A stretch of DNA of 64,000 bases from Bacillus sp. NEB1478 (GTDB lineage Bacteria; Bacillota; Bacilli; Bacillales; Fictibacillaceae), in the NCBI RefSeq assembly GCF_031582965.1, contig NZ_CP134049.1, positions 2,294,001 through 2,358,000 of the forward strand, read 5' to 3'. Shown here piece by piece: positions 1 to 7,783 of the stretch. The notes beneath the pieces were generated by a model. The model was not told where the DNA came from, searched no databases, and was given only the letters and a program-made list of their open reading frames with translations. A program made the translations under genes and the position numbers. Within the stretch, counting starts at the first letter, position 1; each line of letters starts with the position of its first letter.

Positions 1-1494
1 TTTATTTTTATAAAATTTATATCTGTTAATCAGTTCACTTCTTAAAGAAGAAGGTGAAACGATATCATCAATAATCATTTCAGATGCTAGTTTGTAAATA
101 TCGATGTGTTCTTTGTATTCTAGTTGTTTTTGCTGAACATATTGAATTCGTTCTTTCACATCTTCTATCTCATTAATTTTATTAGAATAAACAGCATTTA
201 CCGCAGCTTCCGGTCCCATTACAGCAATTTGGGCTGTAGGCAGCGCAAGACAGCAATCCGGCTCAAACGCAGGTCCTGCCATCGCATATAGCCCTGCACC
301 ATAAGCTTTACGTACGATAACTGAAATCTTCGGTACGGTAACATCACTCATCGCAGCGATTAACTTTGCACCATGTCTGATGATTCCTGCCCGTTCAACT
401 TTAGTGCCGATCATAAATCCTGGTACATCTGATAAGAAGAGAAGTGGGATTGAGAAAGCATCGCATAAAGTAATAAAGCGAGCTGCTTTGTCTGCAGAAT
501 CAACGAATAGAACTCCGCCTTTAACTTTAGGCTGATTCGCGATAATTCCTACTGGCTTTCCATCCATACGTCCAAATCCTGTAATAATTTCTTGCGCGAA
601 TAGTTTTTTCATTTCAAAAAAGCTATCTTCGTCGATCAATCGGTCGATAAACTCATACATATCAAAAGGCACGTTTTGATTTTCCGGTACAATTTCCTCA
701 AGTTCTCTTCCGGCTTTTGGAGAAACGCTTTCTATCACCGGCACAGCTTCCTTGTAATTACCTGGAAAATAAGATAAGTAACGGCGTGCTTCTGAAATCG
801 CTTCTGTTTCATCTGACGCCAGTAAATCACCGCATCCACTTACAGAACAATGCATTCTTGCTCCGCCCATCTCTTCCAAGGTTACCTTCTCACCGATGAC
901 TTTTTCAGCCATACGCGGACTTCCTAAGTACATTGATGCATTTTGATCGACCATGATAACGATGTCACAGAATGCTGGTATATAAGCTCCACCAGCTGCA
1001 GAAGGTCCAAATAGTACACAAACTTGCGGAACCATTCCTGACATTTTGACTTGGTTATAAAATATTTTCCCTGCACCTCGGCGGTTTGGAAACATATCGA
1101 TTTGGTCTGTAATTCTTGCACCTGCAGAATCAACAAGGTACATCATCGGAACTTTCAGCTTCATAGCCGTTTCTTGAATACGGATAATTTTTTCTACCGT
1201 TCTTGCACCCCAAGAACCGGCTTTTACCGTTGAATCATTCGCCATAACACAAACCGTTTTACCGCCAACTTTTCCGATAGCCGTGACAACACCATCAGCA
1301 GGAAGGTCTCCAGCTTGATTGTTAGCAAACTTTGCATCTTCAACGCTATATTCTCCATCATCAAACAATTGTTTCAGACGGTCCCGAACAAACATCTTAT
1401 TTTGAGCACTGTTTTTTTCGTGATATTTTTGTGCACCGCCTGCTTCTATTTGGTCAATTTTTTCTTTTAATTGATCTTCTAGTTTAGCAACCAT
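1..1494 (-). CDS. acyl-CoA carboxylase carboxyltransferase subunit (partial)
   Basis: Carboxyltransferase (crotonase-fold) subunit of a biotin-dependent acyl-CoA carboxylase, which moves CO2 from carboxybiotin to acetyl-, propionyl- or methylcrotonyl-CoA. The minus-strand frame is open from an ATG at 1494 to the window edge, giving 498 residues without a stop; the family is about 510-515 residues, so only the C-terminal end is missing. Seen: the GPSAAGGAYIPAFCD oxyanion stretch in the N-terminal half, and the VPGFMIGTKVE and RKAYGAGLYAM stretches in the C-terminal half. The start has a GAAGGAGG ribosome binding site. It follows the biotinyl carrier by 51 bp in one operon with biotin carboxylase. 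The acyl-CoA substrate cannot be fixed from sequence; acetyl/propionyl-CoA or methylcrotonyl-CoA carboxylase are the alternatives. Confidence 0.9.
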   Translation of the reverse strand, partial: MVAKLEDQLKEKIDQIEAGGAQKYHEKNSAQNKMFVRDRLKQLFDDGEYSVEDAKFANNQAGDLPADGVVTAIGKVGGKTVCVMANDSTVKAGSWGARTVEKIIRIQETAMKLKVPMMYLVDSAGARITDQIDMFPNRRGAGKIFYNQVKMSGMVPQVCVLFGPSAAGGAYIPAFCDIVIMVDQNASMYLGSPRMAEKVIGEKVTLEEMGGARMHCSVSGCGDLLASDETEAISEARRYLSYFPGNYKEAVPVIESVSPKAGRELEEIVPENQNVPFDMYEFIDRLIDEDSFFEMKKLFAQEIITGFGRMDGKPVGIIANQPKVKGGVLFVDSADKAARFITLCDAFSIPLLFLSDVPGFMIGTKVERAGIIRHGAKLIAAMSDVTVPKISVIVRKAYGAGLYAMAGPAFEPDCCLALPTAQIAVMGPEAAVNAVYSNKINEIEDVKERIQYVQQKQLEYKEHIDIYKLASEMIIDDIVSPSSLRSELINRYKFYKNK

Positions 1495-1512
1495 TTTATA
1501 CCTCCTTCAAGA

Positions 1513-1528
1513 GAGTGAGCGCTCGCTC
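1513..1528. promoter_or_regulatory. TetR-type operator-like palindrome before carboxyltransferase
   Basis: An imperfect inverted repeat GAGTGAGC/GCTCGCTC lies in the 51-bp gap between the biotinyl carrier and carboxyltransferase genes, just upstream of the ribosome binding site. Its spacing (TGAGnGA..TC.CTC on the minus strand) resembles operators of TetR-family fatty-acid regulators such as FadR, but matches that consensus only partly. It could equally be an mRNA hairpin. Confidence 0.3.
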
Positions 1529-1545
1529 AGAATGTATGCATACGC

Positions 1546-1758
1546 TTATTTCAAAGTAACTAATACGTCACCCTCATTAACAAAATCGCCTGATGCAAAT
1601 TTGATGCTCTCAACAGTTCCAGCTTCTGCCGCATCCACTGGGATCTCCATTTTCATAGATTCCAGAATCACAACAGTTTGTCCTGCTGTAACTTCATCAC
1701 CTTCACTAACTAATACTTGCCATACTGTCCCTGCCATAGATGCTGTAATTTCTTTCAT
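1546..1758 (-). CDS. biotinyl carrier protein (biotin/lipoyl attachment domain)
   Basis: Seventy-residue stand-alone biotin carrier of the acyl-CoA carboxylase. The whole protein is one biotinyl/lipoyl domain with the ESMKME motif; Lys36 is the expected biotinylation site. ATG start with a GAGGAGAG site. It lies between biotin carboxylase (18 bp upstream) and carboxyltransferase, so the three subunits are one operon. The short length, without an Ala/Pro-rich N-terminal extension, distinguishes it from the AccB of the housekeeping acetyl-CoA carboxylase. Confidence 0.9.
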   Translation of the reverse strand: MKEITASMAGTVWQVLVSEGDEVTAGQTVVILESMKMEIPVDAAEAGTVESIKFASGDFVNEGDVLVTLK

Positions 1759-1776
1759 TTCTCTCTCTCCTCATAT

Positions 1777-3120
1777 TTACGGTTTAGATACAGACTTTTT
1801 TAATAAAAAATCAGTAGTATAATTACCTTTTTTAAAATCTTCTTCTATTAATAATTTTTGAAAAAGAGCGGTGTTCGTTTTAAGACCGGTGATTTCTATT
1901 TCATTAAAAAATTGTACTGCTTTATTGATACAGCCTTCCCTTGTGAAATCGCTTACAATAATTTTCGCAATCATAGGATCATAAAACGGTGTCACTTGAT
2001 TCCCTTTTTCATAACCTAAGTCTATTCTAACATGTTCCATTTGCGGCCATACAAGTTCTTCAATTTTTCCAGGAGACGGAAAGAAAGTAACCGGGTCTTC
2101 TGCATAAAGTCTAAATTCAATCGCATGACCTTTACTAACAATTTCATCCTGTGTTAGCGGCAATGCTTCACCATTTGCAACCTGGAGCTGCCATCTGACT
2201 AAATCTACCCCTGTGATACTTTCAGTAACAGGATGTTCAACCTGTAGCCGTGTATTCATTTCTAAAAAGTAGAACTCACCAGTTTCACTAACTACAAATT
2301 CAACAGTCCCCGCATTCACATAATCAACAGCCTTTGCTGCATCTACAGCAGCAGCAGTTATACTTTTGCGCAGGTCTTCCGTTAAAAATGGCGATGGTGA
2401 TTCCTCGACTACTTTTTGATTTCTGCGTTGAATGCTGCAGTCTCTTTCAAACAAATGAACAATATTACCCTGATTGTCGCCCATAATCTGAACTTCAATA
2501 TGCCTCGCGTTTTCGATGCATTTTTCAATAAACATTCTGCCTGAACCAAAATAGTTCTTTGCACGCTGCTGACTTGAAATGAAATGCTTATGAAGGTCCT
2601 CTTCATTTAAACACTTTACCATTCCGATTCCGCCACCGCCGCTGCTCGCCTTCAACATGACTGGATAGCCGATCTTCTCCGCAAGTTTAACAGCTTCTTC
2701 TACATCTTCTATAGGCTCGATCGTACCAGGTACAATCGGAACGCTTGCTTGCTGCATCGTTTTCCGAGCCATGATTTTGTCACCCATCCACTCGATGGTT
2801 TGTGGTGATGGACCAATAAATTTTATACCCGCATTCTCTATTTTTTTGGCAAACTCATCATTTTCAGATAAAAGTCCGTAACCAGGGTGGACAGCATCCA
2901 CCTTATGCAAAATAGCAGCTTCTAAAATAGCATCACTCTGCAAGTAAGATTTGGCAACCGGTGATTCCCCAATATGCACCGCATAATCAGCAGCTTTTAC
3001 AAAAGGGAGGTCTTTGTCTGCGTCTGAATAAACTGCAACTGTTTCAATGTTCATTTCTTTACATGTCTTCATAATTCGAAGCGCAATTTCTCCTCGATTA
3101 GCAATTAAGATTTTTTTCAC
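1777..3120 (-). CDS. biotin carboxylase subunit of acyl-CoA carboxylase
   Basis: ATP-dependent carboxylation of biotin on the carrier protein. About 447 residues, the usual AccC length. N-terminal KILIANRGEIALR motif, ATP-grasp glycine-rich stretch KASSGGGGIGM, MNTRLQVEHPVTE in the active site, and the C-terminal biotin carboxylase domain. Start chosen at GTG 3120: AAGGAGG lies 6 nt upstream, while the in-frame ATG at 3126 abuts the Shine-Dalgarno sequence. First gene of a three-gene carboxylase operon that is absent from this spot in B. subtilis. It is divergent from ylbP. Confidence 0.92.
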   Translation of the reverse strand: MKKILIANRGEIALRIMKTCKEMNIETVAVYSDADKDLPFVKAADYAVHIGESPVAKSYLQSDAILEAAILHKVDAVHPGYGLLSENDEFAKKIENAGIKFIGPSPQTIEWMGDKIMARKTMQQASVPIVPGTIEPIEDVEEAVKLAEKIGYPVMLKASSGGGGIGMVKCLNEEDLHKHFISSQQRAKNYFGSGRMFIEKCIENARHIEVQIMGDNQGNIVHLFERDCSIQRRNQKVVEESPSPFLTEDLRKSITAAAVDAAKAVDYVNAGTVEFVVSETGEFYFLEMNTRLQVEHPVTESITGVDLVRWQLQVANGEALPLTQDEIVSKGHAIEFRLYAEDPVTFFPSPGKIEELVWPQMEHVRIDLGYEKGNQVTPFYDPMIAKIIVSDFTREGCINKAVQFFNEIEITGLKTNTALFQKLLIEEDFKKGNYTTDFLLKKSVSKP

Positions 3121-3285
3121 ATTCATCCTCCTTCCTGATGTCAACATAACGTTTTTCGACAAAAAAACGGTATTTCCTTTTTGAAAGCGCAAACTAAATG
3201 AATATTTTATTTTTAAAGAATTTTTAGCATAATTAGTATATACTATAACTATAGAGAAAAGTACAGAATGGCAGGGGGAGAGAAC

Positions 3286-3765
3286 ATGGTTAAGTACGAA
3301 GTAAAAAAATTGTTAGTTAACTATAAAACATTGGAAGAGTTCAAGCATTTCAAAGAATATGGTGTTCAGGAACTTTCAATGCTCGAAGATCTGCAGGACA
3401 ATATGATAGAGAACGACAGCGAGTCACCTTTTTATGGTATTTATTATGGTGATAAATTAGTTGCCAGAATGAGCTTATACCGGATTGAAGCAGCATATGA
3501 TCAATATTTTGATCCGCCTCAGGATTATTTGGAACTTTGGAAATTAGAAGTCCTTCCTCATCACCAAACAAAAGGGCTTGGCAGAGCATTAGTTGAGTTT
3601 GCTAAGACATTAAATCTGCCGGTTAAAACAAACGGAAGACAGCAATCCAGCGGCTTTTGGGAAAAAATGGGCTTTGAAGCAGTAACCTATAATCAAGACC
3701 GAGACCGAGGGCAAAATCCTTACGTATGGTATCCAAAAGGAGTAAGTGAGCAACGTCTTGCATAA
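3286..3765 (+). CDS. ylbP: YlbP-type GNAT N-acetyltransferase
   Basis: GNAT-fold protein of 159 residues very similar to B. subtilis YlbP. Seen: N-terminal LLVNYKTLEEFKHFKEYG and MLEDLQDN segments typical of YlbP, and the acetyl-CoA binding region LEVLPHHQTKGLGRALVEFA (the Q/RxxGxG/A motif). Start at ATG 3286 after AGGGGGAG; an upstream in-frame ATG has no site. The substrate is unknown; the family is conserved across Bacillales. It forms a single-gene unit with a strong terminator downstream. Confidence 0.9.
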   Translation: MVKYEVKKLLVNYKTLEEFKHFKEYGVQELSMLEDLQDNMIENDSESPFYGIYYGDKLVARMSLYRIEAAYDQYFDPPQDYLELWKLEVLPHHQTKGLGRALVEFAKTLNLPVKTNGRQQSSGFWEKMGFEAVTYNQDRDRGQNPYVWYPKGVSEQRLA

Positions 3766-3773
3766 CATGAACA

Positions 3774-3828
3774 AAAAGAGGCTGATCCCAAAAGTAAAAA
3801 ACTTTTGTGGTCACGCCTCTTTTTTTTG
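3774..3828 (+). terminator. terminator after ylbP
   Basis: Stem AGAGGC...GCCTCT with an inner stem CCAAAAGT/ACTTTTG, followed by eight T. Confidence 0.85.
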
Positions 3829-3893
3829 ATTAAACTACACTTTCGGTATTGTCGAAGGTTGTAGTTTTTTGGATGTTCGGGAGTATATAATGA

Positions 3894-3977
3894 AAACTCG
3901 TTGGATTATGTCCTAAACTCGTTGGATTATTGCCAAAATCTGTTGGATTCACTTCGAAACTCGTTGAATTATTCAAC
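3894..3977. repeat. four tandem 21-bp repeats
   Basis: Four consecutive units of exactly 21 bp starting at 3894, 3915, 3936 and 3957. Each begins AAACTCGTTGGATTAT or a close variant (third unit AAATCTGTTGGATTC, fourth has GAATTAT). The rest of the ylbP-ylbO gap holds only the two terminators. No start codon or ribosome binding site makes this a gene, although the frame stays open for seven codons per unit. Confidence 0.85.
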
Positions 3978-4007
3978 TTTCCGTTTAGTACTAGTCATAA
4001 GACAGAA

Positions 4008-4048
4008 CAAAAAGACCCAAAAGCTCGAAAATCAGCGCTCTTGGGTCG
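4008..4048 (-). terminator. terminator after ylbO
   Basis: On the minus strand GACCCAAGAGC pairs with GCTTTTGGGTC and is followed by TTTTTG. Confidence 0.8.
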
Positions 4049-4055
4049 ATACATT

Positions 4056-4619
4056 TTAATTATTCACAGGTACTTCAACTAACTTTCTTGCTCGATCCAT
4101 GATTTGCAATAATTCTTTATAATCTCTGGAAACGGTATTGAATTCTTTCATTACTTTATCTAGTTTTTTCTTGAGATGCCCATTCTCTTTTTTAATCTCT
4201 TGAAGTTTGAGGAGCAGCTTTTTATTTTCCACTTCCAGATTTTCAGCTTGTGGATTCTCCAGCTGCAACTGTTGCAAAAAGTGAATGACGTCATCGATTG
4301 AAGGGTGTTTTCCGCTTCTTTGCTTTATGTCTCGGCTGTTAACCACAGCCGTTTTTTCAGCGTATGAAGTGTTTTGTTTTCCTTTTCTTTTATTACGGTC
4401 TTTTCTCACTTGCTTTGCTTCTGAAATTGAACTTTCGTATTGTTTTCTGATGAGCGAATTCCATCGAAATCCGCAAGCTGCAGGAGTCCGGGATAATTTT
4501 TCTCCTACTTCTTCAAATGCTACTAACTGTGTACTTCCATCTCTGATGTGTTTAAGTGTTACTTGAGCAAGAATCGTATCTTCTTCTTGTGTCCAGGCAT
4601 CCTGGCGCAAATTCGTCAT
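4056..4619 (-). CDS. ylbO: RsfA-family prespore transcription factor (YlbO)
   Basis: 187 residues. N-terminal Myb/SANT-like DNA-binding segment ([12 protein letters not shown]...[18 protein letters not shown], about residues 7-60), a basic linker, then a C-terminal coiled coil (about residues 115-175, rich in Leu/Lys/Glu). This architecture is that of RsfA and YlbO, prespore-specific regulators connected to the sigma-F programme in B. subtilis. ATG start behind GGGGGA. Position next to ylbP is conserved in B. subtilis. No clear sigma-F promoter could be confirmed by eye. Confidence 0.88.
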   Translation of the reverse strand: MTNLRQDAWTQEEDTILAQVTLKHIRDGSTQLVAFEEVGEKLSRTPAACGFRWNSLIRKQYESSISEAKQVRKDRNKRKGKQNTSYAEKTAVVNSRDIKQRSGKHPSIDDVIHFLQQLQLENPQAENLEVENKKLLLKLQEIKKENGHLKKKLDKVMKEFNTVSRDYKELLQIMDRARKLVEVPVNN

Positions 4620-4709
4620 TTATATCCCCCCATTTTAGTGGTTTGTAATATGAATATGCTAGTAGTAGAAAAGATAGACTTTTTATTCTACTAAATGGGA
4701 GAGAATGAC

Positions 4710-5471
4710 TTATTTTCTTAAGAATGCATCTACTCTTTTATGATGTTCATCAGAAGACCATAGTTTTGCACATCTGGAAATCTCCTGTTTTACATTCTCG
4801 ATCAATTTTTTCTTATCGATTCTTTGGAGCTGAAGTAATTTATATGAAGTAATTACGCCTAGAGGCTGTTTCGTAAATCTGCTCAAATACAGTTCGGTTT
4901 CTTTTATGCTGCTGCCTTTAATTACATATTGAACAAAACCGCGATCCATAGCTTGTTTAGCAGTAATGGGAGAAGAACTGTAAAGAAGATCCATCGCATC
5001 TTCTTGCCTGATTCTCTCTAACAAATAACTTCCTCCGCCCCAGCCAGTTGTAATTCCTAATCGTCCTTGGATGAAACCTACTTTAGCTTCTGCGCGCGCA
5101 AGCCTTATATCACACGCTGCTGCCAGCTCGCATCCGCCGCCAACCGCGAATCCATTTACTAAAGCAACTGTTGGTTTTGGAAAGAAAAATAATTCTTCCA
5201 GTACCTTTCCCATCTTTAATAACATACCCAGTGCTTCTTGTTCTGTTTTTAAACTATGAAAAGCGCCCAGATCCCCTCCAGAGCAAAAAGCTTGCGTTCC
5301 GGCTCCTGTAATAACCAAAACTTTTACATCATCATCATCTTTTGCCAGATTAAAAAGCTCCTGAAGCTTACTCATCACATCAAAATTAATGGCATTTCTC
5401 ACATGTGGTCTGTTAATGGTAATCCAGCCGATTTGATTATTTTTATGCCAAAGTACAGGTTGTTCAGTCAA
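4710..5471 (-). CDS. enoyl-CoA hydratase/isomerase family protein
   Basis: Crotonase-superfamily protein of 253 residues. Seen: oxyanion-hole stretches ITGAGTQAFCSGGDL and NGFAVGGGCELAAACDIR, and GFIQGRLGITTGWGGG. The two acidic catalytic residues of true hydratases are not both obvious, so it may be an isomerase, hydrolase or decarboxylase. TTG start at 5471 with GGGGG 8 nt upstream; the nearby ATG is out of frame and stops after a few codons. It sits between ylbO and rpmF, where B. subtilis has no such gene, so it is probably a lineage insertion. A cre-like sequence lies just upstream. Confidence 0.82.
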   Translation of the reverse strand: MTEQPVLWHKNNQIGWITINRPHVRNAINFDVMSKLQELFNLAKDDDDVKVLVITGAGTQAFCSGGDLGAFHSLKTEQEALGMLLKMGKVLEELFFFPKPTVALVNGFAVGGGCELAAACDIRLARAEAKVGFIQGRLGITTGWGGGSYLLERIRQEDAMDLLYSSSPITAKQAMDRGFVQYVIKGSSIKETELYLSRFTKQPLGVITSYKLLQLQRIDKKKLIENVKQEISRCAKLWSSDEHHKRVDAFLRK

Positions 5472-5489
5472 CTTCCATACCCCCGTTCA

Positions 5490-5503
5490 AGAAAGCGCTT
5501 TAT
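5490..5503 (-). promoter_or_regulatory. cre-like (CcpA) site before crotonase gene
   Basis: Minus-strand ATAAAGCGCTTTCT holds the palindromic core AAAGCGCTTT of catabolite-responsive elements, but the outer bases differ from TGWAARCGYTWNCW at the first two positions. It lies about 19 bp upstream of the TTG start. Confidence 0.3.
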
Positions 5504-5516
5504 ATTTATGTATATG

Positions 5517-5547
5517 AAAAAACAGGAAGCAAAGGCTCCCTGTTTTT
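5517..5547 (-). terminator. terminator after rpmF
   Basis: AAAACAGGGAGC...GCTTCCTGTTTTTT hairpin directly after the rpmF stop on the minus strand. Confidence 0.8.
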
Positions 5548-5549
5548 CA

Positions 5550-5723
5550 TTACTTGCTAACTACTTCTTTTCCTTTGTAAGATCCACACTCACGACAAAC
5601 ACGGTGAGATAACTTGTATTCTCCGCACTGTGGACACTTTACCATACCAGGCATGGAAAGCTTATAGTGTGTACGACGCTTCGCTTGGCGAGTTTGTGAT
5701 GTTCTGCGAAAAGGTACTGCCAT
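5550..5723 (-). CDS. rpmF: 50S ribosomal protein L32
   Basis: 57-residue ribosomal protein of the zinc-binding type. Four cysteines at 30, 33, 43 and 46 form two CxxC knuckles (KCPQC, VCREC) after an Arg/Lys-rich N-terminus ([20 protein letters not shown]). AAGGAGG lies upstream of the ATG. Downstream of ylbN (DUF177) with a 51-bp gap, the usual Firmicute pairing, and closed by a terminator. Confidence 0.97.
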   Translation of the reverse strand: MAVPFRRTSQTRQAKRRTHYKLSMPGMVKCPQCGEYKLSHRVCRECGSYKGKEVVSK

Positions 5724-5774
5724 TTTGTATCCACCTCCTTAAAGGTCTTGAAAGAATCATTATAACCTATTCTT

Positions 5775-6293
5775 TCATTCATTGTCTTTGTCAAAAAATT
5801 TAGCTAGACCGGCCATTCTCGGGTCAACCCGATTCTTTAGGTCTTCATCCGTAATCCTCTGCCATCCTTCTCCTTCATCCGGAGCTGGACTTTCCTTAAC
5901 ATCAGCAGCAGTAATTTTCAACGGCTTTTCAAGCAGAATATGCTCTTCGATGATAGGAAGAAGATCAACGTAATGTCCCTCTACTTTATGAAGGCTTTCT
6001 TCGTCTTCATATTCCGTATAATTGGGATCGAAAATAAAAATTTCCGTTGTTTTTACCGAAAATGGAAATTCCACATCAACCAAAGTGTTAGCACAAGGCA
6101 ACACCATTTTCCCTTTTATTGTCAAATAAAAAGTGGCTTTTTGCTGAGTTACATCTGCATGTCCTTCTATATGAACAGGTTCAATGCTTCTGATCTCTTG
6201 GTCTTTTTCCATCACACCGCTAGCATCAACATTTTGTTCAAATGTTAACGGCTTACGGTAAAAATTTTTTAATTCTTGTAGTGACCATTTCAT
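5775..6293 (-). CDS. ylbN: DUF177/YceD-family protein YlbN
   Basis: 172-residue member of the DUF177 (YceD) family that nearly always precedes rpmF and has been linked to 23S rRNA accumulation in other organisms. It has the conserved CxxT/C-type core (VLPCANTLVDVEFPF) and an acidic C-terminal half (DEGEGWQRITDEDLKNRVDPRMAGLAKFF). ATG start with a GAGGTGAT site. It is driven by a consensus sigma-A promoter at 6323-6351 and probably cotranscribed with rpmF. Confidence 0.9.
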   Translation of the reverse strand: MKWSLQELKNFYRKPLTFEQNVDASGVMEKDQEIRSIEPVHIEGHADVTQQKATFYLTIKGKMVLPCANTLVDVEFPFSVKTTEIFIFDPNYTEYEDEESLHKVEGHYVDLLPIIEEHILLEKPLKITAADVKESPAPDEGEGWQRITDEDLKNRVDPRMAGLAKFFDKDNE

Positions 6294-6322
6294 CTCTTTA
6301 TCACCTCAAGGCAACAGTAGTA

Positions 6323-6351
6323 ATTATATCGGTCAAAATATAAATTGTCAA
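6323..6351 (-). promoter_or_regulatory. sigma-A promoter of ylbN-rpmF
   Basis: On the minus strand TTGACA (6351-6346), a 17-bp spacer and TATAAT (6328-6323): both hexamers are perfect consensus matches. It lies about 30 bp upstream of the ylbN start. Confidence 0.88.
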
Positions 6352-6445
6352 TATGATATCTTTACAGCAGTACTTTTGATTTTAACTTGTTTTTAGTACA
6401 ATGTAAACGTAAAAGATTACAGCTCTGTAAAGGGAGAGTGCAAGT

Positions 6446-7648
6446 ATGAAGGCTGCTGGTGTTGTTGTAGAATATAATCCGTTTCATAATGGACATTATT
6501 ATCATTTACAAGAAACGAAAAGAGTAACAGATGCTGCATGTATAATCGCAGTAATGAGCGGCAATTTCCTTCAGCGCGGGGAACCAGCCCTTCTTTCAAA
6601 ATGGTCTCGTACAAAAATGGCTCTTTCAGGAGGTGCTGACCTCGTAATCGAATTACCGTATTCCTTTGCTACCAGCCATGCACAGCGTTTTGCGTTTGGA
6701 AGTATCTTTTTACTACAAGCTGCTGGATGTGAATCTTTTTGTTTTGGAAGTGAATCTGGGGACATTCCAGCTTTTCAAAATACTCACGATCTGCTCCAAT
6801 CTCAAGCTAATGATTTTGATACATATGTTCAAGAATTTACGTCACAAGGATTATCATATCCTGCTTCAGCTGCAAAAGCATATCAATCACTCGAAACACC
6901 GTTACATTTAGATCTTAGCAAGCCAAATAACATATTAGGCTTTGAGTATATTAGAGCTGCACGTGACCTCGGCTCAGTAATAGAACCTTTTTCAATAAAA
7001 AGAAAAAATGCAGATTATCATGATGTTGCTCTTGGAAAAGGCAATATTGCCAGCGCAACAGCCATTCGAGAAGCTGTATTTTCTCATGATATTCATAAAG
7101 CTCGAAATTATATGCCTTCTTTTACCTTTCAATCTTTAACGGAAGAAATCGAAAAAAAAGGCACTTTAATGAACTGGGAACGATTTTATCCTCTCCTTCG
7201 TTATCAACTATTATCTTCAAGTCCTTCTGAATTAAACCAATTTTATGAAGTGGAAGAAGGCTTAGAGTATAGAATGATTGAAGCGATGAAGATATCCTCT
7301 GATTTCCATACTTTCATGACAAATTTAAAAACAAAGCGTTATACGTGGACTAGACTTCAGAGAGCGTGTCTTCATATCTTAAATAAAATTACAAAAGAAG
7401 AAATGCACCAAATCTTAGACTTTCCTCCTGCTTACCTACGGATATTAGGAATGACAGAGACAGGTCAGCAATATTTAAGTTCCATAAAAAAATCGTTAGA
7501 ACTTCCGTTGGTAACTACTGTTTCGAAGCATGATTTTAAAGGGCTCAACATGGAAGCAAAAACATCCTTAATTTATGCACAAGGAGTTCTAAAGAATAAG
7601 CTGGAAGCAGAGAAAGAAGAATTTAACACACCGCCTATTAGGGTATAG
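6446..7648 (+). CDS. tmcAL: tRNA(Met) cytidine acetate ligase
   Basis: 400-residue homologue of B. subtilis YlbM/TmcAL, which uses acetate and ATP to make N4-acetylcytidine at the wobble base of elongator tRNA(Met). The N-terminal nucleotidyltransferase motif GVVVEYNPFHNGHYYHLQ and the MSGNFLQRGEPAL segment are present. Length matches the family. ATG start behind AAAGGGAG. Single gene, divergent from ylbN, closed by a strong terminator. Confidence 0.93.
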   Translation: MKAAGVVVEYNPFHNGHYYHLQETKRVTDAACIIAVMSGNFLQRGEPALLSKWSRTKMALSGGADLVIELPYSFATSHAQRFAFGSIFLLQAAGCESFCFGSESGDIPAFQNTHDLLQSQANDFDTYVQEFTSQGLSYPASAAKAYQSLETPLHLDLSKPNNILGFEYIRAARDLGSVIEPFSIKRKNADYHDVALGKGNIASATAIREAVFSHDIHKARNYMPSFTFQSLTEEIEKKGTLMNWERFYPLLRYQLLSSSPSELNQFYEVEEGLEYRMIEAMKISSDFHTFMTNLKTKRYTWTRLQRACLHILNKITKEEMHQILDFPPAYLRILGMTETGQQYLSSIKKSLELPLVTTVSKHDFKGLNMEAKTSLIYAQGVLKNKLEAEKEEFNTPPIRV

Positions 7649-7681
7649 GAATGCAGATAGTTCTCGTATTTCTCGGATAGC

Positions 7682-7725
7682 GCTTGATCAGCGGGTAATT
7701 AACCTGCTGATCGAGCTTTTTTTAT
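7682..7725 (+). terminator. terminator after tmcAL
   Basis: GCTTGATCAGCGGG...CCTGCTGATCGAGC stem followed by TTTTTTT. Confidence 0.9.
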
Positions 7726-7729
7726 GCAA

Positions 7730-7775
7730 TTAAAATCATAAAATGCGTGCGGTTATCAATAAACCGCACGCATCC
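7730..7775 (-). terminator. terminator after ylbL
   Basis: Minus-strand ATGCGTGCGGTT...AACCGCACGCAT perfect stem followed by TTTATGATTTT. Confidence 0.75.
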
Positions 7776-7783
7776 TTCTTTTT

